Assembly (NCBI GenBank): GCA_016700415.1
Contig: CP065018.1
Location: 1,178,001-1,242,000, forward strand
From: Flavobacteriales bacterium
GTDB lineage: Bacteria; Bacteroidota; Bacteroidia; Flavobacteriales_F; PHOS-HE28
DNA: 64,000 nucleotides
Direction of reading: 5' to 3'
The translations under genes and the position numbers were made by a program. Below, one piece after another: positions 37,128 to 45,404 of this stretch. Under the pieces are notes generated by a model that had not been told where the DNA came from, ran no database searches, and was given only the letters and a program-made list of their open reading frames with translations. Positions within the stretch are counted from its first letter, which is position 1. Each line of letters opens with the position of its first letter.

Positions 37128-37675
37128 CGCTTCCGGCCAACCGTGGCGAAACGCTTCACCCAAACAAACCAAAGGAGGAACACCCAGCCATAGACGATGA
37201 CGTAGAAGGTGTAGTCATGGTTGAAGTTGAGCCATTCATAGTTGATGCTCACCACGATGCAGAGCACGGCGACGCGCAAAGCGTTCACGAGGTGGATGGA
37301 GAGAATGCCGAGGATGCCGAACCAGACCTTGTGGCGCCACGGTCCGCCGTAGGCGATGAGAAAGATGAGGAAGACCGCAAAGAGGCCCACGCCGTTGCAG
37401 GGGTCGCCGATCCACAGGAGGTGCCCGCCTTCCACACCGATGGTGCGGATGTGGTCAGCATTCACCGGTTCGGGGATCAGGTCGTAGCCCAAGATGGTCA
37501 GGACCAGCCCGGCCACAGTGATCAGGTTGTCGATCACCGCATGATCAAGCACACCCCAAGGATGGAAGACGAAGGCATAGAGCAGATACCACGCTCCATA
37601 GAGCGAACCGGCAATGATCAAAAAACGGAAGAGCGGGTCACGTGCCGCCATTCGGGACGGCGCGCCGAGAGGCAT
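37124..37675 (-). CDS. Archaeosortase/exosortase family transpeptidase-like protein
   Basis: The 183-residue multi-pass membrane protein carries the exosortase catalytic residues: C93 in GDPCNGVGLFAVF, R134 in LVNALRVAVL and H153 in NFNHDYTFYV, each at the start of or within a membrane helix. Exosortases cleave C-terminal sorting signals and are thought to attach the substrate to a surface glycan or lipid. Size and motifs fit the short Bacteroidota types (XrtF/XrtX-like); I cannot assign the subtype. The start overlaps the stop of the upstream PID-CTERM-like gene (TGATG). ATG 37651 is an alternative start. Confidence 0.85.
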   Translation of the reverse strand: MPLGAPSRMAARDPLFRFLIIAGSLYGAWYLLYAFVFHPWGVLDHAVIDNLITVAGLVLTILGYDLIPEPVNADHIRTIGVEGGHLLWIGDPCNGVGLFAVFLIFLIAYGGPWRHKVWFGILGILSIHLVNALRVAVLCIVVSINYEWLNFNHDYTFYVIVYGWVFLLWFVWVKRFATVGRKR

Positions 37676-37893
37676 CAGATCGTTGACCTGCGGGCCTTTC
37701 GGGCGTCCAAGGCTTTCTTAGTACCGAGCAGCGCACCGGCACCGATCAGCAGGGAAAGCCCTCCATCGATGGGGATGCAGGGGGGCGGCCAGCAGGGAGG
37801 TCCGCCGCCTGGGCCGGGCTGCGCCATCAATGCACCGATCAACGGCGCCACCAGCAGGAAGCAGAGAAGCAGAAGGCGGAGCGATACTTTCAT
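37675..37893 (-). CDS. Tiny PID-CTERM-like exosortase substrate
   Basis: The 72-residue protein has a signal peptide (MKVSLRLLLLCFLLVAP...), a mature segment of only about 20 residues rich in Gly and Pro with two cysteines (PGPGGGPPCWPPPCI), the sorting motif PID at 41-43 (PIDGG), a hydrophobic helix (LSLLIGAGALLG) and a basic tail (KKALDARKARR). This three-part C-terminus is what exosortase recognises; the PID variant is known from Bacteroidota. It is the first gene of a tightly coupled three-gene unit with the exosortase and its associated membrane protein. Confidence 0.82.
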   Translation of the reverse strand: MKVSLRLLLLCFLLVAPLIGALMAQPGPGGGPPCWPPPCIPIDGGLSLLIGAGALLGTKKALDARKARRSTI

Positions 37894-37920
37894 AGTTGAG
37901 CGTCAAGCGGAAAAGGAGGC

Positions 37921-37928
37921 CAAATATA
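37921..37928 (-). promoter_or_regulatory. Candidate -7 box of the exosortase operon
   Basis: Read on the minus strand this is TATATTTG, a perfect TAnnTTTG match, 28 nt upstream of the PID-CTERM-like start codon. No good TTG element at the ideal distance was found. Confidence 0.45.
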
Positions 37929-38046
37929 GAACGATCCCGGCAATTTAAGGTTGCCTCCTGACGAGTGTTCCGTACTTGTTGACCCGGACGGTCGACGGAC
38001 CGAGGGATATCAGGATGGAACTGGTCGGCGCAGCGCCTTGTATGGC

Positions 38047-38054
38047 TATATTTG
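38047..38054 (+). promoter_or_regulatory. Candidate -7 box of the polysaccharide tyrosine-kinase gene
   Basis: TATATTTG, identical to the box of the divergent exosortase operon about 120 bp away. It lies 63 nt upstream of the ATG at 38118. The -33 element is weak. Confidence 0.45.
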
Positions 38055-38117
38055 CCGCCCTTCAAAAGCCGCCACCCCGCACCCTGCCGGGCAACGGCCG
38101 GTACCAGCGATCAACAC

Positions 38118-40535
38118 ATGGCAGCAGCCCCAGGCCCCAAAGGGGGTATCATCGAGGTGAATGACCTGCGGACCGTGCTCCGCATCTTCTCGAAGAACTG
38201 GTATTTCGTGGCGGTGGCGCTGGTGTTGTCCGCGGTCCTGTCCTACCTCTATTCATACAAGATCCCCAATGTCTTCGGGGCCAGTACCCAGATCCTCTTG
38301 AAGGACAAGGAGTCCTACGATTACCAGAACCAGGTCTTCAAGAATATCGGCTACATCAGTGCCTATGGCGACATCGTGAACCAGAAGCGGGTGCTCACGA
38401 GCTATGACCTGATCGACCGTGCCCTGAACAGATTGGATTTCGAGGTCTCCTATTACATCATCGGCCGCTTCAAGACCACCGAGGTCTATGGGAACCTGCC
38501 CTTCTCGGTAGAGATGCAGGTGCTCAACAACAGCCTGTACGAGAAGCCCATCGACCTGCGCATCGTCGACCCGGGGCACTTCACCATCAGCTATGACGGG
38601 GGCCAGGGCATCGTGACCAAGAATTTCCCCTTTAAGAAGGACATCGCCGACAGCGACTTCACCTTGCGGGTGGACCCCAATGTGGACCTGAAGTCCTCCA
38701 CCATTGACCGGTACACCGCGAGCGACTACCGCTTCGTTCGGCACGAGCGGTCCCGCCAAGTGGCCAAGTACGCCGGCAGACTGGCCGTGGAGAACCTCCC
38801 CTACACCACGATCCTCCAAGTGAACGTGGAGGACGAGATATCCGAGCGGGCGAAGATGTTCCTCGACACCCTCAGCAACGAGTATATCAAATACACGCTC
38901 CAAGGGGACTTCGACATCAATGAGAACACCTTGGGGTATATCGACAAGCAATTGGACGAGGTCTCAGGCATCCTTAACCAGTACGAGGACGATCTACAGA
39001 ATTTCCTGCGCAGCAAGAATATCCTCGACCTGAACAGGGAGAACAGCCAATACTTCAATCAACTGGTAAAGTTCGATGCCCAAAAGCGCGAGTACGAGCT
39101 GATGGTGGAGAGCGTGGACCAATTGAACGATTACGTGCTGAACATCGGCGATGCCAAGCTGCTGCCGCCATCCTTCTACATTCTGGAGGGTGATGATTTT
39201 CTGAGGAAAACACTGTCATCGCTCTATGACATGCAGATGGACGTGAACCGGTATCTGTATTCCGCGGAACCGGGGAACCCGGCGATCGAAGAGGCTAAGA
39301 ACACCATCCAGCTCACGCGTGCCAACCTGTTGATCTATCTGAAGAACACCCGGATCGCCATTGTGCAGAAGATCGGTGATGTGGGAAGGCAGATCAATGA
39401 CTATACCGGATTGATCCAGGCCGTGCCCCAGAACCAGCGCGATGTTGAGAACTACCAACGAAAGGTGGCGGTGAACGAGAAGCTCTACGAATTTCTCTTG
39501 GAGAAACGGGCGAACACGGTGATCGCAAGGGCCGGTATCATCCCGCAGACGAAGGTGATCGAGGCGGCGCGTTCCATCGGCATCGTGCGGCCCAACAAGA
39601 CCAAAATACTGTACACCTTCTTAGTGGGCGGCGGCCTGATCTCCCTCCTCTTGGTCTTTGTCCGCGTGCTGTTCTATGACCGGATCGACAATGCGGAGCA
39701 ATTGCGAAGTACCACGAACGCACCGGTGTTCGGGGAAGTGATCGCCAGTGAAAAGGCGGAGGAGAACTACGTGGTGGTGGACAGCGACCCGAAGGCCGCG
39801 ATCACCGAGAGCTTCCGCACCATCCGCACCAACTTGGAGTACCTCCCCGCCACCGACACCGGCAGAGCAGTGATGGTGACGAGCTACCGACCCAACGAGG
39901 GCAAGACCTTCTGCTCGGTGAACTTGAGCGCCATCTTGGCCAAGGCCGGCAAAAAGGTGCTGCTGTTGGAGCTGGACCTGCACAAGCCCAAGGTGGGCAC
40001 GGGCCTCGGCATGACCAGCAACATCGGCATCAGCACCATCCTCGTGGGCAAGAACAACATCGAGGAGTGCGTGCAACACACGCAGATCGAGAACTTCGAC
40101 GTGATCCTCGCCGGGGCCACGCCGCCGAACGCCTCCGAGCTGGTGCTCAGTAAAAAACTCCCCGAGCTTTTCGAGTTCGGCCGCCAGCACTATGACTACG
40201 TGATGATCGACACGCCGCCTGTGGGCCTGATCACCGATGCCCTGCTGATGATGCGCCATGTGGACGCCACGCTCTTCGTGATCAACACCCGCTTCGCCAA
40301 CAAGGACCACATCCGCAATGCCATGGACATCCATACGGCGAACCCGGCGAAGAATTTCGGCTTCATCCTCAACGGCGTACGGATGAAGAAGAGCAAGTAC
40401 TACTACAACACCAACTACGGTTATGGCTACCGCTACGCCTACGGCTACGGCGGATACGGGTACGGCTACGGCAGCAAGCGCAAGAAGGAAACCCCAGGCG
40501 GAACGTCCACGGATGGCGACAATCAGAACTCCTGA
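38118..40535 (+). CDS. Polysaccharide co-polymerase / tyrosine autokinase (Wzc-like)
   Basis: The ATG at 38118 gives 805 residues. An N-terminal Wzz segment has a membrane helix (WYFVAVALVLSAVLSYLY); a long periplasmic coiled region and a GNVR-like part (NQRDVENYQRKVAVNEKLYEF) follow. A second membrane helix (LYTFLVGGGLISLLLVFVR) leads to a cytoplasmic BY-kinase with Walker A around K596 (RPNEGKTFCSVN), Walker A' (VLLLELDLHKPK) and Walker B (YVMIDTPPVG). The tail has twelve tyrosines within about 25 residues alternating with glycine, the site of autophosphorylation in this family. It controls chain length and export of the polysaccharide. The usual outer-membrane Wza partner is not in the window. 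Confidence 0.94.
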   Translation: MAAAPGPKGGIIEVNDLRTVLRIFSKNWYFVAVALVLSAVLSYLYSYKIPNVFGASTQILLKDKESYDYQNQVFKNIGYISAYGDIVNQKRVLTSYDLIDRALNRLDFEVSYYIIGRFKTTEVYGNLPFSVEMQVLNNSLYEKPIDLRIVDPGHFTISYDGGQGIVTKNFPFKKDIADSDFTLRVDPNVDLKSSTIDRYTASDYRFVRHERSRQVAKYAGRLAVENLPYTTILQVNVEDEISERAKMFLDTLSNEYIKYTLQGDFDINENTLGYIDKQLDEVSGILNQYEDDLQNFLRSKNILDLNRENSQYFNQLVKFDAQKREYELMVESVDQLNDYVLNIGDAKLLPPSFYILEGDDFLRKTLSSLYDMQMDVNRYLYSAEPGNPAIEEAKNTIQLTRANLLIYLKNTRIAIVQKIGDVGRQINDYTGLIQAVPQNQRDVENYQRKVAVNEKLYEFLLEKRANTVIARAGIIPQTKVIEAARSIGIVRPNKTKILYTFLVGGGLISLLLVFVRVLFYDRIDNAEQLRSTTNAPVFGEVIASEKAEENYVVVDSDPKAAITESFRTIRTNLEYLPATDTGRAVMVTSYRPNEGKTFCSVNLSAILAKAGKKVLLLELDLHKPKVGTGLGMTSNIGISTILVGKNNIEECVQHTQIENFDVILAGATPPNASELVLSKKLPELFEFGRQHYDYVMIDTPPVGLITDALLMMRHVDATLFVINTRFANKDHIRNAMDIHTANPAKNFGFILNGVRMKKSKYYYNTNYGYGYRYAYGYGGYGYGYGSKRKKETPGGTSTDGDNQNS

Positions 40536-40591
40536 CCACACCACCAACGGACCGGCCTGCCGCAAGCCCCCGGACCTGAGGGATTGGGATC

Positions 40592-41419
40592 GTGATCGCA
40601 CCGTCCTCGCCTTGGTGGCGCCTGAATCTCGGCGAGATCTGGCGCTACCGGGACTTGTTGAAGGAAATGGTGAAGCGCGACCTTACCGCCACCTACAAGC
40701 AGACCATCCTCGGCCCCATCTGGGTGCTCCTGCAACCCTTGATCACCTCCATCATGTTCGCCGTGATCTTCGGGCTGGTGGCCCGTATGTCCCTGCCGGG
40801 GATACCACCGCTCCTCTTCTACATGTCCGCTGTGGTGCCCTGGGCCTTTTTCGCGGGTGTGATCAACAAGACCGCCGCCACGCTCATTGCCAACTCGGCA
40901 CTGATGACCAAGGTCTACTTCCCGCGCCTGATCCCACCGTTGTCCACCATGGCTTCCACGGCCTTCACGTTCTTCGTGCAGCTCGCCCTGTTCTTCATCT
41001 TCGCCACGGGCTACCGCATCTCGGGCAGCTATGCCTGGGCACCGGGTCTCACCCTATTGATGCTTCCAGTGATGATCCTGCTGGAGATGGGCTTGGCCTT
41101 GGGCACGGGCCTGATCGTAGCGGCACTCACCACCAAGTACAAGGACCTCGGCTTCCTGATCACGTTCGCCGTGCAGCTATTGATGTACATGAGCCCGGTG
41201 ATCTTCCCTTTATCCAAGGTGGCGCCGGACAGCCCCGTGCGCCCCGTGCTGGAGGCCAATCCCATCACCCCGGTGATCGAAGGCTTCCGAGGCGCCTTGT
41301 TGGGCACACCCATGGATTGGAGCACCCTGTGGTATTCAGCGATCTGCGCAGTGGTACTGCTCGTTGTCGGTATCACGCTCTTCCAACGCGCGGAACGTTC
41401 CTTTGCTGATGTTGTTTGA
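40592..41419 (+). CDS. Polysaccharide ABC transporter permease (Wzm-like)
   Basis: The 275-residue protein starts at a GTG and belongs to the ABC-2 permease family: YRDLLKEMVKRDLTATYKQT (cytoplasmic N-terminal helix), LGPIWVLLQPLITSIMFAVIF and five further hydrophobic helices, ending with NPITPVIEGFRGALLG, the conserved region before the last helices. Together with the next gene it forms the inner-membrane exporter for lipid-linked O-antigen or teichoic-acid-like polymers. The start lies 56 bp after the kinase gene. Confidence 0.93.
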   Translation: MIAPSSPWWRLNLGEIWRYRDLLKEMVKRDLTATYKQTILGPIWVLLQPLITSIMFAVIFGLVARMSLPGIPPLLFYMSAVVPWAFFAGVINKTAATLIANSALMTKVYFPRLIPPLSTMASTAFTFFVQLALFFIFATGYRISGSYAWAPGLTLLMLPVMILLEMGLALGTGLIVAALTTKYKDLGFLITFAVQLLMYMSPVIFPLSKVAPDSPVRPVLEANPITPVIEGFRGALLGTPMDWSTLWYSAICAVVLLVVGITLFQRAERSFADVV

Positions 41420-41547
41420 AAGCTGAAAACTGAAACTTGAAATTTGAAGGCGGAAACACATCCAACAGCGTTGCACGGTACCCGGTACCCGATACCAGAA
41501 ATTCCAGGCCCCCTTCTCCCTATCTTCACCGCCAGCAAGTTGAATAC

Positions 41548-42816
41548 ATGAGCGCACACGAACAACCCCTGATGGTACAGGTGCAGGGCGTGGGCAAACG
41601 CTACCGCCTTGGCACCATCAACCGTCAGCAGCTCACCGACGACGTGAAAGCTTGGACCGCCAGGCTGCTGGGCCGCCCGGACCCCACCGTGCCCGTCGGG
41701 GCGCAGGTGGACCCGCAACGGATCGGCGAGGATTTCTGGGCGCTACGGGACGTCTCCTTCGAGGTGCGTCGCGGCGAAGTGGTAGGCATCGTGGGCCACA
41801 ACGGGGCTGGCAAGAGCACCATGCTGAAATTGCTCTCACGGATCACCCTTCCTACCGAAGGGACTATCAAGATGCGAGGCAAGATCTCCAGCCTGTTAGA
41901 GGTGGGCACCGGCTTCCATCCCGAGCTCACCGGCCGGGACAACATCTACCTCAACGGCGCCATCCTCGGCATGCGTAAGACCGAGGTGAACGCCAAGCTG
42001 GACGAGATCATCGCCTTCAGCGGTATCCAGCACCACATCGATACCCCGGTAAAACGCTACAGCAGCGGCATGCGGGTTCGCCTGGGCTTCGCCGTGGCCG
42101 CGCACCTCGAACCTGAGATCCTCATCGTGGACGAAGTGCTCTCGGTGGGCGATGCCGAATTCCAGCGCAAGAGCATGGGCAAAATGAAGGACAGTGCCGC
42201 CAGCGGCCGCACCGTCATCTTCGTCAGCCATAACATGACGGCCATGCGCGCTCTTTGCGAACGCGTGATCTGGCTGGAACACGGCCGTGTGCGCATGAGC
42301 GGCCCCACCGAGGAAGTGGTGGCTGCCTACCAGGCCAATTACAACCAAGTGACCACCGAAAGGACCTGGGCGGTGCACGAGGCCCCGGGAAATACGGTCG
42401 CGCACCTCCGCCATGTGAGGGCATGTCCCGCATCCGGCGGGGAGATCTTCCAGTGGGGGGATGCCGTGGACATTGAGGTCCATGTGGACAAACATGACCC
42501 CGGGCCTATCAACGTAACCCTCCAGGTGGTCAACAGTGACGACCTCGTTGTATTTACCACCGGCCTTGCGGAAAGCAACCCCGATATGCTGCAGGGGACC
42601 GGCAGTAAAATGGTGGCCTGTCGTTTCCCGCCCCATCTCTTCAACGCCGGTGAATTCCGGCTCAACATCGGTGTCATCAGCAATAAGGACTCAAGCTTTC
42701 AGGAAAGTCAAGCCGTGGCATTCACCGTGGTGGAACCGCCCAGGACCGGTACCTGGCACGGTCGTCGGAAAGGCATGTTCAGATTGAAAATCCCTTGGGA
42801 AATCCAGCATTCCTGA
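41548..42816 (+). CDS. Polysaccharide ABC transporter ATP-binding protein with carbohydrate-binding C-terminus (Wzt-like)
   Basis: From the ATG at 41548 the protein has 422 residues. The nucleotide-binding domain shows Walker A GHNGAGKST (residues 83-91), the Q-loop region, signature YSSGMRVRLGFAVA, Walker B ILIVDEVLSVGD and the H-loop FVSHNMTAM. A C-terminal domain of about 150 residues follows, beta-rich (VDIEVHVDKHDPG, FRLNIGVISNKDS), as in Wzt proteins that read the terminal modification of the glycan. This supports export of a capped polysaccharide. The 128-bp gap to the permease holds short GAAAACTGAAACTTGAAA-type direct repeats. Confidence 0.93.
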   Translation: MSAHEQPLMVQVQGVGKRYRLGTINRQQLTDDVKAWTARLLGRPDPTVPVGAQVDPQRIGEDFWALRDVSFEVRRGEVVGIVGHNGAGKSTMLKLLSRITLPTEGTIKMRGKISSLLEVGTGFHPELTGRDNIYLNGAILGMRKTEVNAKLDEIIAFSGIQHHIDTPVKRYSSGMRVRLGFAVAAHLEPEILIVDEVLSVGDAEFQRKSMGKMKDSAASGRTVIFVSHNMTAMRALCERVIWLEHGRVRMSGPTEEVVAAYQANYNQVTTERTWAVHEAPGNTVAHLRHVRACPASGGEIFQWGDAVDIEVHVDKHDPGPINVTLQVVNSDDLVVFTTGLAESNPDMLQGTGSKMVACRFPPHLFNAGEFRLNIGVISNKDSSFQESQAVAFTVVEPPRTGTWHGRRKGMFRLKIPWEIQHS

Positions 42817-42840
42817 GCGGGCATTACCGTTCCGAAGCCC

Positions 42841-43659
42841 ATGAACATGATCCATCGCATTCGCCGAAAAGTAGTCGGGATACGCCCTCGCGTGAAGCCC
42901 GGGCTCTTTATCATCGGGTCACAAAAGGCGGGAACGACCGCATTGTTCGAAATGCTGGCCCTGCACCCGCGGATCGGAGCGTCCACCCCCAAGGAACTCC
43001 GCTTTTTCAGTTCGGATAGCAACTATGCGCAGGGAATGAAGCATTACCTTTCGCACTTCCCCCCACAGTCGATCGTGGGCGTGCGAAAATTGGGGGTAGA
43101 GGCCACGGGATACATGTTCCAAGGGGAAAAAACGGCCGCTCGGATCAAATTCCATTTTCCCGATGCGGTCTGCCTGGCCACATTGCGTGATCCCGTGAAA
43201 CGCGCCTACTCCGCATGGAACATGTACCATCGGTTCAAGGACCATCCGCAAAATGCCAAGAGGTACGATGCACGGACGTTTGCCCAAGCCGTGGAAGACG
43301 AGCTGGCGGGACGGCCCTATGCACCATACCCCTACCACAACTATTTGGCCTTGGGCTGTTATGCTGGGCAGATCGAGGCATACCAAAAACATTTCCCGGC
43401 CAAGCAACTGTTGGTTCGTTCGTACCTGGACCTTAAAAAGGACCCGGATGCCTTCGTGCATGACGTTTGCGTGAATGTGGGCATCCCCCCCATGGAAAAG
43501 AGCGTGTCCTTGAAGGAGGTGAAGCCCAACACGCATGCCTATCCGGCCCCCATGGACCCGGGCCTAGCGGCTGAGCTGTACCGTTGGTTCGCACCGGAGT
43601 TGGCCAAGCTGGACGAGGTACTCGGTTATCATCTGGAAATCTTGGAAAACCCGGCCTGA
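42841..43659 (+). CDS. Sulfotransferase family protein
   Basis: The 272-residue protein has the PAPS 5'-phosphosulfate-binding loop near the N-terminus (FIIGSQKAGTTALFEML) and the 3'-phosphate-binding region LATLRDPVKRAYSAWN with the conserved Arg and Ser. The family transfers sulfate from PAPS to hydroxyl groups of carbohydrates. Set between the Wzt gene (24 bp) and the aminotransferase gene (4 bp), it most likely sulfates the polysaccharide exported by this locus. No PAPS-synthesis genes are nearby. Confidence 0.92.
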   Translation: MNMIHRIRRKVVGIRPRVKPGLFIIGSQKAGTTALFEMLALHPRIGASTPKELRFFSSDSNYAQGMKHYLSHFPPQSIVGVRKLGVEATGYMFQGEKTAARIKFHFPDAVCLATLRDPVKRAYSAWNMYHRFKDHPQNAKRYDARTFAQAVEDELAGRPYAPYPYHNYLALGCYAGQIEAYQKHFPAKQLLVRSYLDLKKDPDAFVHDVCVNVGIPPMEKSVSLKEVKPNTHAYPAPMDPGLAAELYRWFAPELAKLDEVLGYHLEILENPA

Positions 43660-43663
43660 CGCC

Positions 43664-44794
43664 ATGGAACGGCCCATGCCCACACGAGCGATGAAAGAAG
43701 CCGCGAAACCCGGGGAGTCCATTTACGTTACCCGCACCTTCCTGCCGCCACGTGAGGAATACCTCCACTGGTTGGACAAAGCCTATAGCAGCCACGTGCT
43801 TACCAACAACGGGCCCATCCATCGTGAGTTGGAGGAAACCTTGCGTGCCCGCTTCGACGTGCCTCATTTACGTTTGATGGCCAACGGCACCTTGGCCCTG
43901 CAGCTCGCCATCCGGGCCTTGGGGGTGAAGGGTAAGGTGATCACCACCCCGTTCAGCTATGTGGCCACCACCAGCGCCATCCTCTGGGAAGGTTGCGAAC
44001 CGGTCTTCGTCGACATTGACCCGAAGACGTGCTGCATCGACCCGAAAATGATCGAGGCGGCCATCACCCCTGATACCTCAGCGATCCTGGCCACCCACGT
44101 CTATGGTATTCCCTGCGATGTGGTGGCCATCGACGCCATTGCCAAGAAGCACGGACTGAAAGTGATCTACGATGCCGCGCACGCCTTCGATGTGGAGTAC
44201 AAGGGGAAAAGCATCCTGAGTTATGGCGACGCCAGCACGCTGAGCTTCCACGCCACCAAGCTCTTCCATACCGTGGAGGGCGGGGCTGTTGTGTTGAGTA
44301 GTGCTATCGAAGATGAGAAACTGAGCCTCTTGCGGAGCTTCGGCCATACCTATGACATTCATAGCTGCCTTGGGATCAACGCAAAAATGAGCGAGGTACA
44401 TGCCGCGATGGGCATGGCGGTGCTTCCTCATGTTCAAGAATTGATCCATGAACGCAGAGAACTTTCGGAACAATACGATGCCTTGTTGGGCGATCATTTG
44501 GAACGACCGACAATTCCGGAAAATACGGATTTCAACTACGGGTATTATCCGGTTCTATTGAAAAATCGATCTCAACTGGCCAACTTGATGTCCGTTTTGG
44601 CAACGGAGGGGATCCATGTCAGAAGATATTTTTACCCATCCTTGAACCTGCTTCCGTACGTGACCACGAGATCTTGCCCGATCAGCGAGGACAAGAGTGA
44701 TCGTGCCATTTGCCTACCGCTCTATCCAGGACTTGGGGCGGACCAGGTCGAACGGATCGCTTCCATGATCCGAACTTTACTTCAATCCGGATAG
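43664..44794 (+). CDS. DegT/DnrJ/EryC1/StrS family sugar aminotransferase
   Basis: The 376-residue PLP enzyme has LTNNGPIHRELEETL near the N-terminus, LRLMANGTLALQLAIRAL, TTPFSYVATTSAILWEGCEPVFVDID (substrate loop), VIYDAAHAFDVEYKG and the Schiff-base lysine K199 in SFHATKLFHTVEGGAVV. It makes an aminosugar from a keto-sugar nucleotide such as a 4-keto-6-deoxy sugar. The next gene, an acyltransferase of the NeuD/PglD type, starts 1 bp after its stop, suggesting sequential amination and N-acylation of the same nucleotide sugar. An internal ATG near residue 5 or 10 is an alternative start. Confidence 0.93.
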   Translation: MERPMPTRAMKEAAKPGESIYVTRTFLPPREEYLHWLDKAYSSHVLTNNGPIHRELEETLRARFDVPHLRLMANGTLALQLAIRALGVKGKVITTPFSYVATTSAILWEGCEPVFVDIDPKTCCIDPKMIEAAITPDTSAILATHVYGIPCDVVAIDAIAKKHGLKVIYDAAHAFDVEYKGKSILSYGDASTLSFHATKLFHTVEGGAVVLSSAIEDEKLSLLRSFGHTYDIHSCLGINAKMSEVHAAMGMAVLPHVQELIHERRELSEQYDALLGDHLERPTIPENTDFNYGYYPVLLKNRSQLANLMSVLATEGIHVRRYFYPSLNLLPYVTTRSCPISEDKSDRAICLPLYPGLGADQVERIASMIRTLLQSG

Positions 44795-44795
44795 G

Positions 44796-45404
44796 ATGAT
44801 CATTGCTGGTGCTGGTGGCCATGCCAAGGAACTTGTGGATGAGTGGCTCAAGGCCGGAGGAAGTCTGGACGATATTGAGTTTTTCGATGAGGTCGAGCCG
44901 GACCGCACATTATTGGGAAGACCGGTCAAAGGTCGAATTCAGGATTGGGCCGATAAGCAGGACTTCATACTTGCTGTAGGTTCTCCTGCTTTGCGTCGGG
45001 ACCTGTTCGAAAGGTTCAAGAAGGCAGGGCATGATCCAGCCACATTGGTGTCTCATAGTGCTCAGGTGAGTACACTTACCAACAGTTTGGGCAGCGGATT
45101 GAACATTATGGCCCTGGCTGTGATAGGGCCGAATACGCAATTAGCGAATGGCGTCCTCGTGAACAGCGGGGCGCACATTCATCATGATGCGTGGATCGGG
45201 GAGTTCACGGAGATCTCACCACGCGTTTCAATTTTGGGCGGAGTCCGGATAGGATCCATGGCGCGTATCGGGGCCAGCGCGACGATCCTTCCAGGAATGC
45301 GGATCGGAGATGGTGCAATTGTAGGAGCCGGCGCAGTAGTGGACCGTGATGTCCCTCCGGAAACACTGGTCGTAGGCATACCGGCGAGGAAGATCGCAAG
45401 ATGA
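44796..45404 (+). CDS. NeuD/PglD-family sugar acyltransferase (left-handed beta-helix)
   Basis: The 202-residue protein begins with a Rossmann-like substrate-binding part (MIIAGAGGHAKELVDEWL) and continues with hexapeptide repeats (IGPNTQLANGVLVNSGAHIH, GVRIGSMARIGASATILPGM, GAIVGAGAVVDRDVPPE) forming a trimeric beta-helix with an acetyl-CoA site; H65-like residues occur in HIHHDAWIG. It likely acetylates the amino group made by the preceding aminotransferase, as in PglE/PglD pairs. It overlaps the next gene by 4 nt. Confidence 0.92.
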   Translation: MIIAGAGGHAKELVDEWLKAGGSLDDIEFFDEVEPDRTLLGRPVKGRIQDWADKQDFILAVGSPALRRDLFERFKKAGHDPATLVSHSAQVSTLTNSLGSGLNIMALAVIGPNTQLANGVLVNSGAHIHHDAWIGEFTEISPRVSILGGVRIGSMARIGASATILPGMRIGDGAIVGAGAVVDRDVPPETLVVGIPARKIAR

